Origin: Ceratotherium simum simum
Lineage: Eukaryota; Chordata; Mammalia; Perissodactyla; Rhinocerotidae
Direction: 5' to 3'
DNA: 64,000 nt
NCBI RefSeq assembly: GCF_000283155.1
Contig: NW_004454178.1
Location: forward strand, 7,890,437 to 7,954,436
Part shown: one piece after another, positions 34,275 to 46,035 of the stretch
Position numbering within the stretch: the first letter of the stretch is position 1
Layout of the letters: each line of letters begins with the position of its first letter
Notes under the pieces: generated by a model
The model's input: only the letters and a program-made list of their open reading frames with translations
The model's database searches: none
Told to the model about the DNA's origin: nothing
Made by a program: the position numbers and the translations under genes

Positions 34275-35412
34275 GATGAGAAGTGATGTCAGTAAAGTGG
34301 TAGAGTAACGACTTCCAAAAAATTTCCCCTCCATAAAAGCAACAGAAAAAAGTTGCAAAGATTGAATCAATTTTTTGAGAACTCTGGAAATTAATCCAAG
34401 GCTTGTAGCAACCCAGTAGCTGTTATTCAAGAAAAACAGCTGAATCTCAGTAAGAGCAGCAACTCCTCCCCTTGCTGCATTCTCTCTCCCCCAGCCTCTT
34501 GGTCACCTTGAAATATAACATCTTGCCTTCCTGGTACCTGATGGCACAGATTGAAGCTGGAGCTCTTTCAAAGACTCATTCCCAAAGAACAATAATTATT
34601 TGACCTGTCTCATAGCTCTCTTGTAGATCCCACTCGAAAAGCTTCATTTCACTCAAAAGTCTTTATTTCACCTGCCTCAGAACTTGCATAGTGCTAAAAG
34701 CCTCTGGGGGTAGGGACATTTGTCAAAACCATTTATCTGTAAGTGTTTTAATATAGATACTGTCTGAGACAATGTGAGGAAGACAATAGACCAACCAAAA
34801 AGCTTAAAAGGAAGAGATAGACAATGAGTTGTTTACAGGGACTTTGAAAATCTCCAACATAGTCCAGGAAATCTAGAAGACCATGCCTATGCACAAGGCT
34901 GTGCCCATGATCGCAGAAGACCTGAGAAGGTCCTAGCTGACGTTGACATGCAGTAAATCAGTGAAAACAAACCAAACACCCATCAATTGATGAATGGATA
35001 AATAAATGGGATCTATCCATACAATGGAACATTATTCATCCGTTTAAAGGAATGAAGTAGTGATACATACTACAACATGGATGAACTTGAAAATATTATG
35101 CCAAGTGAAAGAAGACACAAAAGACTGCATACTGTATGATTCCATTCATATGAAATGTCCAGAATATGCAAATCCATAGAGATAGGAAAATAGGTTAGTA
35201 GTTGCCAAGGGCTGGGGGAAGAAGACAATGGGCAGTGACCACTAACGGGTATGGGGTTTCTTTTTGGGGTGATAGAAATGCTCTGGAATTAAATAATGAT
35301 GATGGTTGCACAACCTTTATGAATATACTAAAAACCACCTTGTATACTTTAAAATGGTGAATTGTATGTTGTCTGAAATTTTATGTGAATTTTACCTCAA
35401 TTTTTTTAAAAA
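34275..35412 (+). mobile_element. L1 relic with 5'UTR joined to 3' end
   Basis: 34275-34965 follows the L1M 5'UTR pattern: 'ggcttgtagcaacccagtag', 'ctgatggcacagattgaagc' and 'aattatttgacctgtctcat'. From about 34968 the sequence is the extreme ORF2 end and 3'UTR: 'catcaattgatgaatggata', 'atacaatggaacattattca' and 'ggggtttctttttggggtga', ending in an A-rich stretch after 35400. ORF1 and nearly all of ORF2 are absent. Either a single element suffered a ~5-kb internal loss, or two same-sense fragments abut. Confidence 0.75.
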
Positions 35413-36331
35413 GGTGGAGGTGAGGGAGGTTGGGGTATTTCTTCTTCCCTCTCTTACTTTTCAGTCAGGCCTCTCTGGCAGCAGGAATGTTCTTCATCTA
35501 ACTTTCCCACTAGTCAGTCCCTCCTCCATAGCTTCAACTCTCACCAAGCTCCTTGCCCCTTGGTCTAGAAGTGGGAATGGTTTTCCCCTCTTGCTATTCT
35601 CTGGGTGCCTCAACTTCTTTGTTTCCTTAACCCTCTGACGCCACTGGAAGTAGTCCCTTCATTGAACTCATAGACCATATCAGTGACTTCTCTTTCCCGG
35701 TGGGACCCTAACTGATCCACAAGTGTTCCCAATTGATAGCGAAGCATATTCTTTGAAGCTCCGATACTCTAGAGTGGGATCCTATGGGGACGGAGTGGAC
35801 AATAGGATTCTCAAGAAATATTGATGTTTTCCAATATCCTATTCTCAGCGCCATTGTCATGCCATTCTCTCCTGTCTTGGGAAATTTCATAGCCCACAAT
35901 GGCTTCAGCTATTGCTTCTCTACCTGTAACTACTCAGTATGAGATTTCTCTTTCTAAATGGATTCCTGACTTTTAGACAAAGCTTTCTAATGGTGTGATT
36001 AAAACTTCCCCCATGAATGTCTTACAGATATCTCAATTCAGTATGTACACTTTGCAATTTTAGTGAATGGCACCATCATCCATTCATTCACCAAAATTAG
36101 ACACCTCAACATTATCCTCAAGTCCACTCTCTGTCATTGTCCAAGTGGGCCTCAAATCCCACTTATGATTCAGAGATATGTAAGAGGAGTAAGTCTTCGA
36201 TTCTCCTGATGTCATCATCTTATGCTCCTACTTCCAAATGTCTTCTCTACTGCCAGTTTCTTCTTCGTAGGACATTTTCCTCCATATCCACAATACTATT
36301 ACCAATTTCAAGAAATTTAACATTAATGTCA
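35413..36331. other. Unique sequence, no gene seen
   Basis: No repeat or exon recognised. The 110-codon frame at 35306-35638 begins inside L1 3'UTR and reads into this region, so it is not credible. Confidence 0.35.
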
Positions 36332-36345
36332 TAATATTATCTAAT

Positions 36346-36739
36346 TTGTTCTTAGTGCTGTTGAGTAGATTCCGACTCCTAGAGGCCCTGTGTCCAACAG
36401 AGTGAACCCTCCTCAGTCTTTTTGTGCCATCCTCTCACCTTCCACTGCTATATCAGACAATGCTCAGCTGCAGTTCGTAGGGTTTTCATGGCCAATTTTT
36501 TTGGAAGTGGCCAGGTCCTTCTTCCCAGTCTATCTTAGTCTGGAAGCTCTGCTGAAACCTGTCCACCGTGAGTGACCCTGCTGATATTTGAAATCCCAGT
36601 GGCATAGCTCTCAGCATCATAACAACAGGCAGCCACCACAGTATGACAACCGGCAGATGGGTGGTGTGGTTCCCTGACTGGAAACAAACCCAGGCCAAGG
36701 TGGTGTGCATGCCAGATCTTACCACTAGACCACTGGGGC
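36346..36739 (-). mobile_element. ~394-bp tRNA-Glu-headed SINE, reverse (copy A)
   Basis: On the minus strand it begins 'agccccagtggtctagtggt' and continues 'ggcctgggtttgtttccagt', matching the A and B boxes of tRNA-Glu. A ~320-bp body then follows. It ends near 'ggagtcggaatctactcaac', a tail resembling those of SINEs moved by RTE-type LINEs. Perfect 14-bp duplications 'taatattatctaat' at 36332-36345 and 36740-36753 prove insertion as one unit. It is collinear with the copy at 42071-42473 over its whole length. Confidence 0.92.
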
Positions 36740-38694
36740 TAATATTATCTAATGCACAATAAATATTCAAATTTTCCCAATTATCCTAATAATGTATTTT
36801 ATGTCTAATTTTTTTCAGTCAAACCTCATATCATAGATTGCAGTTATTTGTCATGTCCCTTTAGTCTTTACTAAAAATTCCCTCACTTTTTTTTAATGTC
36901 TTTCACGAGAGTGAGATCTCTGCAACACCCAGGCAAGTTTTTCTGTGGCCGGTCACACAAATTTGGATTTTTCTGATTGTTTTCTCAGTTCAAATTCGGA
37001 TTAGACATATTTGGCAAGAATGTGACATAAGTGGTTGGGTCTTTCTCAGTGCATCACATCGGGAAGCGTATAATTTTAGATTATCCCATTATGGATAATG
37101 CTGTTTGATGACTGGTCAAGATGACATCCAACAGACTTTTTCAAAGTAGAGATACCTTCTTCTTTTGCAATTAGTAAGAAATTTGTGAGGTTAAATGTTA
37201 AGACTGTATGACTATCTTGTTACTCAAGAACCTTTCACCAAATGATTTTAGGATCCATTGTTGATACTTGAACTGAATAATTGAATAATTACATCAATAG
37301 TGACAAAATAGTGATTTTCTAATTTTATCATTCCTTCTACATTTCACTTGCATTCTTCTGTAAGCAGAACTCTCCTTCACCCTCTTGCCTCATTTTGTTT
37401 TGCTTGCTTGTTTGTTTGAATATAATTATTTTTAATTCAATGTAGTAAAAGACATTATTATCATTACTCTTTTGATGACCAATTTTTCCCTAATTTGGCC
37501 AGTAGGAATTTCTTCAAGCTGGATCCTGTGTTCATCTGATATGTCCTCATTAGTTTTTGAACATTCTCTTACTTTCTGGGACAATAAAATATTGCGGATT
37601 CAACTTGTACTTTTCTTTCCTCAGACCTCTGAACAGAGCTAAGAAATATAAGTGTTTAAATTATGAGTTCATTCTGATACTTACAAATCCAGTGCAGAGA
37701 GATTTCATCTCCTCCAATGCCATATTTGCAGCTCCCTTCTCTCATGATAAAAACTCCAGTTCCTAACAGCATCCAGTGTTAGCTTATTTACTCTATCCTA
37801 CAATTTGCAAAGTAGTGTGGGAATTGCTACACCAAAACCACAACCAACAACAAACCTACCAAGTAAAGCCTGCATGTTGTTGCAATTCTTTTTTACCCTT
37901 AGACTATCTCCCACTAAGCATGTGTCAGCCAGAGTTCTGTATTCAGTTAGTTGGGTTAATTGTTTCTTTCTGTGGAGCTATGTTATCAACTGGGTGTACA
38001 GTAGGATTCATTTGTTTCTCTTTTTGTTCACATTAGGGTTTTTTGCCCTTGTGGGTTTCATTTTATTTTTGAATATGCATAACCTTATAATGATTTAAAA
38101 GTCAAAACTATATAAAAAAGTATACTTGGAAAAATGTCGCTGCTTCCTCATCCCCTCTACTCTATTCTCACTCCTACCCTACACCCATTATGCAGGCATC
38201 TATTTTATTAGCTTCTGGTTTAGTCTTCCCAAGTTTCTTTTTGCAAAAATAAGTGTGTATGTGTGTATATTCTTCTTTCTTACTTCCTCTCCTTTCTTAC
38301 ATAAAAAGTAGCTTCTATATGTACTCTTTCCGCTTTGTATTTTTTATTTGAAACATATCTTGGAAATAACCCTCAGCAACTAGTAGGGACTTTCTCCATT
38401 CTTTTTATAGTTGAATACTTACTCCAATGTAACCTAACTTGTTTAGCCAATATTTTAGATACTGGTATTCATATTGTTTTCATTATTTTACTCTTACCAA
38501 TCATAGTTTGATGAATAACTTTGTACATATGTTTTTTTTTGTTTTGTTTTTGAGGGTTAGTTTCAGGGTAAAGTTCTGAAGGTCAGATTGCTGGGTCAAA
38601 GGGTAAATGTTGCACAGATAATTTTTTAGATATTGCCATATTTCCCTCCAAATGGATTAACCCATTTGAACTTCTCCTGCAATGCATGTGCCTG

Positions 38695-39103
38695 TGTTAT
38701 GGGCTGAATTGTATCCTCCCAAAATCTATATGTTGAAGCCCTAACCCCTGGTACCTCAGTATGTGACTGTACTTGAAGACAGGACCTTTAAAGAGGTAAT
38801 TAAGCTAAAATGAGGCCTCTAGAGTAAGCCCTAATCCAATCTGACTGGTGTCCTTATAAGAAGAGGAAATTTGGACACACGAAGAGACGCCAGGGATGCA
38901 TGTGCACAGAGAAAAGACCACGTGAGGACACAGCGAGAAGATAGCCATCTGCAAGCCAAGGCGAGAGGCCTCAGAAGAAACCGACCCCACCAACACCTTG
39001 ATCTTGGGCTTCCAGCCTCCAGAACTGTGATAAAATACATTTCTGTTGCTTGAGCTGCCCAGTTTGTGGTGTTTTGTAATGGCAGCCCTTGCAAATTAAT
39101 ATA
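38695..39103 (+). mobile_element. Solo MaLR (MLT1-type) LTR inserted in the L1
   Basis: It opens 'tgttatgggctgaattgtat' and runs through 'tatgttgaagccctaacccc', 'ggtgtccttataagaaga', 'gtgaggacacagcgagaaga' and 'ccttgatcttgggcttccag' to a degraded end at 'aaattaatata'. It is flanked by 'gcctg' (38690-38694) and 'gccta' (39104-39108), a 5-bp duplication with one mismatch, as expected for ERVL-MaLR elements. No internal sequence is present. The small overlapping frames here are non-coding. Confidence 0.88.
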
Positions 39104-42070
39104 GCCTATTTCCCCAGGGCCTCACCAACAGTGTGTGTTGTTAAACTTGTGCATTTTTTCCACTTTTATCTGTGAGAAAAGTGTAGTTTTCATCAGCATA
39201 ACTCTTATTTGGAGTACAATTGAGCATTTTTTCACATGTTTAAGGATTATTTTTCTATGTTTTCGTGGAAATTGGTGATTTGGGGTTTTTTTTCTCAATT
39301 TTTAAAAATACTTTATATATTAGGGAGATAGACATTTATCTCTGAAACATCATGTTGCAAATATTTTCTCCCACTGAGCCATGTTTCTTTTGATTATTCT
39401 TATTTTTTGCCATGCGATTCTTTCTTAATTTTGTTTAGCAGAATTTATCAATATTTTCCTTTTATTGTATATGGACTTTGAGTCACACTTATAAAACCCT
39501 TCCCACACTCAACTTACAAAAACATTCATCCATGTTTTCTTCTGGTACTTGTATGATTTGTTTTGTGTTTTTACATTTACATCTCTCGTCGTTTTAGAGT
39601 TTATGGTATATGATGTAAGGTATAAATCCAGTTTTATCTTTTACCAAATGGCTGTGCAGCCATCCCAACACCATTTATTAAAAAGTCTCACCTTTTCTCC
39701 AGTGATTTGAAATACCATCTTTATCAAATAGTAGGTTTTCATGCATACTAGAATCCATTTCTGGAATTTCTCTTCAGTTGCTCTGGTCTCTGTGTTTATT
39801 GCCAGCACCACACTGTATTAACCATCCAGTAGTTACAGAATGTTTTAAGGTCAGGTAAGATCCTTCTCCCTCACTGCTTCCCCCTTCCCCTTGCCCAACG
39901 TTGCCTAGCTATTCTTCTATGTTTATTTTTTGACATGACTTTAGGATCAACTAATTTATCTCCAGAAAATCTTTTTTAAAAGCTTGTTGGCATTTTTCTT
40001 GCAATTGCCTTAAATTTATATATGAAAGCTATTGATTTTTATAAGTTAATTTTATATCCTACTATCTTACTAAATTCTTTGTCTAATTTCCATTAGTTTA
40101 ATTACTAATTCTTGGGTTTTCAAGCTTCACTATCATTTCATCTGCATATAGAAGGTTTTTCTTCATCTCAAATTCTTATGTCTTTTTCTAATGGTACTGA
40201 TTAACAGCTCCAACACAATGTTAAATAGTAACGAAGAGAGAGGGCATCTTTATCTTATTTCTAGTCTTAGCAGAAATGCCTCTCATGCTTCCCAATTAAA
40301 TAAGTTGCTAAGTTTAGGACATTTATATATAAACATATATACGTAAATCATATGTATTCATGTACATATATGCAAATTGTGTAAAGAAAGTACCCATCAA
40401 TTCCTATTTTATTGAGTGCATTTTTCAGGAATGGGTGTTTATTTTTGGAGGTCTTTCAACACCCATGGAGATAATCATGATTTTTCTCCTTAAATCTGTA
40501 ATAAGGTGAATTGTATTAATGGATTTCTTCATATTGAAACTCCTTGCATTCCTGAAATTTGGTACTGATGTTTTACTTTATTAAGGTGGTTTTGGATTCT
40601 TTCAGCAAGTTTTATTTAATTTTTGCACCTATATAAAGGAAATTGTTCTGTAGTTTCATGTAATCTACATTACTATTATCATTATTATTAATTTTTATTT
40701 GGTTTAGGTATCAACATTATATTTACGTCTGAAAAAGAATTTTGAAGTTCTCCTTCATTTTCTATGCTCTGAACAATTTATGGGACAATGAAAGGAGCAT
40801 TGAGGTTATCTGATCTTTGAAGGCTTATAAAATTCCCCTGTGCAGCCATCTGGGTCTGGTGTTTCTATGTGGAATAATTTGTTGATAATTTTCTCCATCT
40901 TTTTTCCACTCTGGACAGTGGTCTGTTTCAGCTTTCTATATCAAATTATGTGTTTTGGTAAATTACATTTTCGTAGAGAATAATCAGTTTCACGGTTTTC
41001 AAATGTATTTGCATAGAGTTTTACAAAGTAGTCTACTTATGATTTATTTTCATCTTTAGAATAATGATTTCCCTCTCTTCTTTCCGTGTTTTGTATGTTT
41101 CTGCTTTGCCTTTTTTCTTGATTAGGTTCACTATCAGTATGTCTATTTTACATATTTTCCCAAAACAACCAGCATTTTGATTCATTTACGAGTTCTACTC
41201 TTTTTACTGTTTTCTACCATATTAATTTCTTCTTTTATCTTTATTATTTCCTTCTTTGTGTTTTCTTTTGATTTACTTTGTGATTTTTCTATATTTTGAG
41301 TTGGGAATTAAATTCGTTTATTTTAATTATTTTTTATTGATTTAAGTATTTAAGACCATGGATTTCCCTCAGATCATTGCTTTAATTGTATCTCATAAAT
41401 TCTGATGTGCATATTTTTCATTCTAATTATTGTTTTTACAAATTCTGCAATTTTAGTTTATAGGTCCCCTTTCACCCAAAAGTAGTTTAATAGAGGATCG
41501 TTGTTGTTGTTTAATTTCCAGGTAGAAGGACCTTTTCAAATTTTGTTATTAATTTCTATTTTATGGCACTTACTAGGACTTTCTTTGTGACCCAACATGT
41601 GGCCAATTGTGAACATTCTGTTTGTGCTTTGAGAAGAGGGTACATTCTCTATATTATCAAAGTTTGAAATTTGACATATAGCCATAATACCTACCTTATT
41701 GATTATGTTAATTAGATCTTTGTACCCTTATTTATTTTATCGTTTCCATTTTTCTGAAATATCTTTGTTAATCCCTTTATTCTTAGCATTTCTGAACCAC
41801 TTTTTTTTACAGGTATGTCTCTTATGTATTTCATAGAACTGAGTTTTGCTATGAGTCAATCTGAACATATTTTTAATGAAAGAGTTATGCAATTTATTAA
41901 TAAACTTATTAAATAGTTATAGTAATATAACAAATATAATTTATCAATATGACTGATGTGTTTGGTCTCAACTCATATTTTGTGTAAAATTGGCTGTGTA
42001 AATTGTTTTTTTCTCCATGTGGTTTGTTTTCTGTGCCCATTTTATATTTCTTTTGGTATTTAGGGAGGTT

Positions 42071-42473
42071 CAGGTGATCTAGTGGTCAAGATCCTGCACT
42101 CTCACCACTGTGGCCTGGGTTCGTTTCCCGATCAGGGAACCACACCACCCATCTGTCAGTTGTCATACCGTGGTGGCTACATGTTGCTGTGATGCTGAGA
42201 GCTATGCCACCAAGATTTCAGATACCAGCAGGGTCACCCATAGTGGACAGGTTTCAGTGGAGCTTCCAGACTAAGACAGACTAGGAAGAAGGACCTGGCC
42301 ACTCACTTCCAAAAAGAATGGCCTTGAAAACCCTATGAATAGCAGCAGAGTATTGTCTTATAGAGCAGCAGAAGGTGAGAGAATGGCACAAAAAGACCAG
42401 GCAGGGTTCTGCTCTGCTGTCCCCAAGGGCCGTAGGAGTCAGAACCCACTCCACGGCACTAATATAAAACAAA
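42071..42473 (+). mobile_element. ~403-bp tRNA-Glu-headed SINE (copy B)
   Basis: The head holds 'gatctagtggtcaagatcct', 'gcactctcaccactgtgg' and 'cctgggttcgtttcccgatc', which together reproduce tRNA-Glu(CTC) from A box through B box. The body ('ggtggctacatgttgctgtg', 'gagctatgccaccaag', 'aagaaggacctggccact', 'gagagaatggcacaaaaaga') ends with 'ggagtcagaacccactcc'. Duplications 'atttagggaggtt' (42058-42070) and 'atttaggaaggtt' (42474-42486) differ at one base. It interrupts the reversed L1. Confidence 0.93.
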
Positions 42474-43740
42474 ATTTAGGAAGGTTAGTATTTTCATTAT
42501 AGTGGTTACCTTTTCATATCATAATGCCTTAGTCCATTTCTTTGTTATTTACCCTTCTACTTATTGGTCTGTCCACTCTAAAGGATAGCCTTCAGTCCCA
42601 CCTATTATCTATGCAACAATGTAGCAACTCAGTTTTGTCAGAACATATAACAGTTACACTGTTCTTCCACTCTTGTTCCCATCCTCGTTTTAGGTACAGA
42701 TTTATATTGAAATATATTCGATGCTCATTCTCAGTCCATTTGCAAAGGTTCCCAGTCCCGGTCCTGTCTTGCTTGAATACTGTTCATCCTCCACTAGCCC
42801 TCTCACAGAGGAATAGTGAGTACTCTCTGAGTTTTTACACATAGAAAACTGCTTCTCCCAGTCTTGATCCTTGGAGATGAGCTCATCTAGGGAGAAAATA
42901 TTCTTATCACACTTTCTTTAGCTTCTTAAAAATGCGACCCCATTGTTCTCTTATTTTATGAGAAGTCTGATGCTAACTAGATATTTTTTTTCCCTCTGTA
43001 AATGGTTTGGTCTTTTTGCCTGAAGACTTAGAGAATTTTTCTTTATCTTTAAAGTCTGATATTTTCCTGATATATGTCTTGGAATTCACCATTCCAGGTT
43101 TATTTTTCCCAGCAACACAGTGGGTCCTTTAAAGATACAGATTTGAGTTTCCTTTTAATTTTAGAAAATTGTCTGAGTTTATAGTTTGAAATATTAGTTA
43201 TTTTCCATTGTAATGTTTTTTTCTTTTTCAGACTGTTCTGAGCCTATCTTCTATCACTTATTTTCTTCCTGATCTTTTTTCTTCATTCCTTATTTAATTT
43301 TCATCACTTTTCATGACTATCCTCAATGTCTCTTATATTTGCAGTCAAATCTATTTTCCCACGATTACCTTATGATTTAGCCTTTATTTTCAAGAAGACT
43401 TTGTCTTTTTTTTCCATTTCTTTCCTGAGTTCATTCTACTCTTATTTCACATTTTCCCTGGTTTTTTTGTCTGTTTCTGTTCTAAACTTTGGAACTTCTG
43501 ATTTGAGATTTTTGTTTCCTATTTGCAAATGTTTCTTTTAGGATATTTAATTCAGTTTGGATGCTATGTTAATGTTTTCTTCTGCTTCCTGTTTGATTTT
43601 GATAGAAGCATTAGCATCTGCCCAAGTGTCCAGATTCTCAGATTTCGTTTTCTTAGTGGCTTTGTATGGATGTTGTCTGCCATTTTCTGTCCATTGTTAA
43701 GCGTTCATAGATACAGTTGTATGTAGGCACAATGATGGCG

Positions 43741-44281
43741 CTTGGGTGACTGACAATGTTTCTTAGTTCAAGAGCACCCTCTTCTGTTGGTACAGAAAAG
43801 TGTAGTTTCTTTAATTGATGGCATTTGATGGAGGGAGGAATTGGTACATCTGATTTTCGAGATTACTTTCATTTTGCAGAACACTATCACCTCCTTACCC
43901 CCTTCACTAATAAGCTTCCAGCAGCACCCCTGCTGAATGTCCTCCTCTCCTCCAGAAGTGATGGCTTTCCCACACCACCAGCCCCTGCCCCATGCACTGT
44001 CAAGCCCTTCCATTCAATTCCCCAGGAACCAGTGCTTTCAGCTACCTGGTCTCAAAATTTTTCCACTATTTTTCATTGGAGTGTGAACTTCTCTTTCTGG
44101 GGCTTATTTTGTCTGTGGTTCTGCTGCACTGAGGTCCCCAGACCCCTGTTCGATTCTCCATATGTCTTCTACCTGATTCTCTGTTGCAGCATGATGTGGT
44201 CTGGAGCAGACCCTGTGGGACCTGGGAGTTTGCCCTCCTTGCCCTCCTACTGTAATGTAATTTGAAGCTTGGAGTAATCTC
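43741..44281. other. Region beside the L1, 146-codon frame not believed
   Basis: The plus frame at 43825-44265 has no domain and lies where the 5' end of the reversed L1 would be expected. I treat it as L1-derived or unique non-coding sequence. Confidence 0.35.
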
Positions 44282-44299
44282 ACTCCTAGTTATGTTGTT

Positions 44300-44365
44300 T
44301 GTATGTGTGTGTATATATGTATATATATATATTAGAGACAGACAGACAGACAAAGAGAGAGAAAG
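44300..44365. repeat. Compound simple repeat (GT/AT then GACA)
   Basis: A TG/TA alternating run ends in 'tatatatatattag', followed by a short (GACA)n and GA-rich run. Confidence 0.85.
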
Positions 44366-44479
44366 AATCTGGAATTCTTTATTGACTCAGGAAATTCTTA
44401 AAACTGTTTTGACCATAAGAAAAGTAATTTTTTAGGATTACTAATAAAGCCTTATTAGAGTCATGTCCCTTGGCTTCCC

Positions 44480-44600
44480 AGCCAAGGGAAGTTTTAGTTA
44501 GTTTTACCACTAACGCCCTATATGGCCTTGGACAAGTCTATTAACTTCTCTACATGCCAGTTCTCTCTCAGTGGAAGAATATCTGTAAGTGTCTTTCCTC
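44480..44600 (+). repeat. MIR SINE fragment
   Basis: 'accactaacgccctatatgg' then 'ccttggacaagtctattaac' and 'ttctctacatgccagttctc' follows the MIR core in sense order. Confidence 0.75.
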
Positions 44601-45586
44601 CGATATGCAATAAGCTTTTGACTCCTCCATCCCCTTACCATCCTTTGTTCCCATCCCCATATTATGCACACAAATGAAATTAACTTGCATCTTACAACTC
44701 AGCCCTCAGCATCACAAAGAAAACTAGTCCTGTGTTCACTGAGTCTTGGAAAAATGTAAATATAAACTTGCTTCCGCAGCTGGTTTAAAGAGAATTGTGG
44801 TTTCCGTTAATTCGATTTGCAGCCCTTTCAGGGATGAGGGCTCAGTTGGCAGCTGCCATGTGTCTCTGTTGGGTTTTTTTTATGAGGTCAGAATGTTCCC
44901 TCTCAAACACACACAGTCCTCACGAAGTCCAGGAAAAAGCCACTGCCACGACCTCCTTGCCTTTTCTCCAAGCTCCTCTGGTCTCAGGGTTCTGCCTTGA
45001 AACCAACTCCCACTCTATGAATTATCTCCACTCCTGGAGGAGACCATAATTTTAAATAATCCAAAGTCAGGAAGGAGCAGGGGAATCACAAGGGTAAATG
45101 TGAAAACATACAAGGTCTCCACAGCCACTCTTGCTCAGTAATGTGACTTTATATAGTATTCTCAGCTTTCATGTGGCTACAATAATGATACATCTTCCCC
45201 ACTCATAGTAACTGAAGAGAAAATATCACAGATGACTCATCCCAGAAGGGCCCTCCAGAGGTCATCTTGTCTATGTCCTTGCCTCATGTTGAAATGGCCC
45301 TCACCCATTATAAACAGATGCAAGTACTGAGTGGGTAGTGAGATCCTCCTATTCTTAAAGCTGTCAAGATCGGGAGACAAGTCTGCCCCCTCAGTCACCT
45401 GCTCACGGGTTCCCACCACTTTGACACTCGGGAAGCCAAACAGAAATAGACTTCCTTTATCAGCATCTAATCTCCTTCTGTATTCATTCCAAAACTGTAT
45501 CCAACTGTCATTCATAGGCTTTTTATCTCACTACATCTGTGTCCGGAACACTGGCTGTAATGGTGACAACAATAACATGTCAGGAC
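44601..45586. other. Unique sequence, no gene seen
   Basis: Overlapping 84-codon plus frames at 44746-45049 lie in different registers and lack motifs. No repeat recognised. Confidence 0.35.
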
Positions 45587-45692
45587 AAACACACACACAT
45601 GCATACACGTGCACACAAACACACATGCATGCACAAACATATACACACACGCACACACACACAAAGACACACATACACACATGTGCACCCAC
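45587..45692. repeat. Imperfect (CA)n microsatellite
   Basis: About 105 bp of CA repeats broken by 'tgcata', 'cgtg' and 'aaagac'. The frames of 121 and 143 codons on the two strands largely translate this tract. Confidence 0.95.
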
Positions 45693-45819
45693 ATAATTAG
45701 GTAGAATGTCAGAGAAAAGAGGAAGATATATGGAACTGAAGCATATCCTTGGAGAAAATATTGGGAAACCAGAGGCCAGAAAGAACAGGCTCACAAGCCT
45801 CTTGAGCACCCCAAAATAT

Positions 45820-46035
45820 TGTAGAGCTTCCTTCTCTACTTTTATTATCTGTACCAACCCAGCTTCATTCAAAAAATCAAGAAGGGTCTTTCTGATCTCA
45901 CTCTCTGTCCAACTCTCTCTGGCCAACCTCTTGCATAGGAAAATACAACAACATTCAAACATGGACTTGACCCTTACTCTCCTGCTTAGAATCTCTCATT
46001 GGTTTCTCATTCCTACGCTCAGATAAGTTAAGACG
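45820..46035 (+). repeat. L2-type LINE fragment
   Basis: 'actctcctgcttagaatctc' followed by 'tcattggtttctcattccta' corresponds to the L2 block that normally reads 'ctcctgcttaaaatccttca'. Diverged. Confidence 0.6.

Larger units (their letters stand above)
36754..43740 (-). mobile_element. Long ancient L1 relic, reverse, carrying nested insertions
   Basis: The minus strand runs from 5' at right to 3' at left. 36754-38694 has the L1M 3'UTR pattern ('tctcagtgcatcacatcggg', 'attggccagtaggaatt' region, 'gctgggtcaaagggtaaatg'). 39104-42057 is reversed ORF2 ('tctgcatatagaaggttttt', 'gaagagagagggcatcttta'). 42487-43740 resembles reversed ORF1/5' region. It is interrupted by an LTR (38695-39103) and a SINE (42071-42473). 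Many stops remain in every frame. It may be one element of about 6 kb or several abutting fragments. It resembles L1ME/L1M5-age families; the subfamily is unverified. Confidence 0.7.

Noticed and set aside
43825..44265. 146-codon plus-strand frame
   Set aside because: No recognisable domain; lies at the 5' edge of a reversed L1 relic and has an overlapping antisense frame.
44300..44365. CRISPR-like or satellite array
   Set aside because: Simple GT/AT and GACA repeats without spacers; nothing in the window has repeat-spacer architecture.
45531..45962. 143-codon minus-strand frame with Cys/Val-rich C-terminus
   Set aside because: The repetitive part is simply the (CA)n microsatellite translated.
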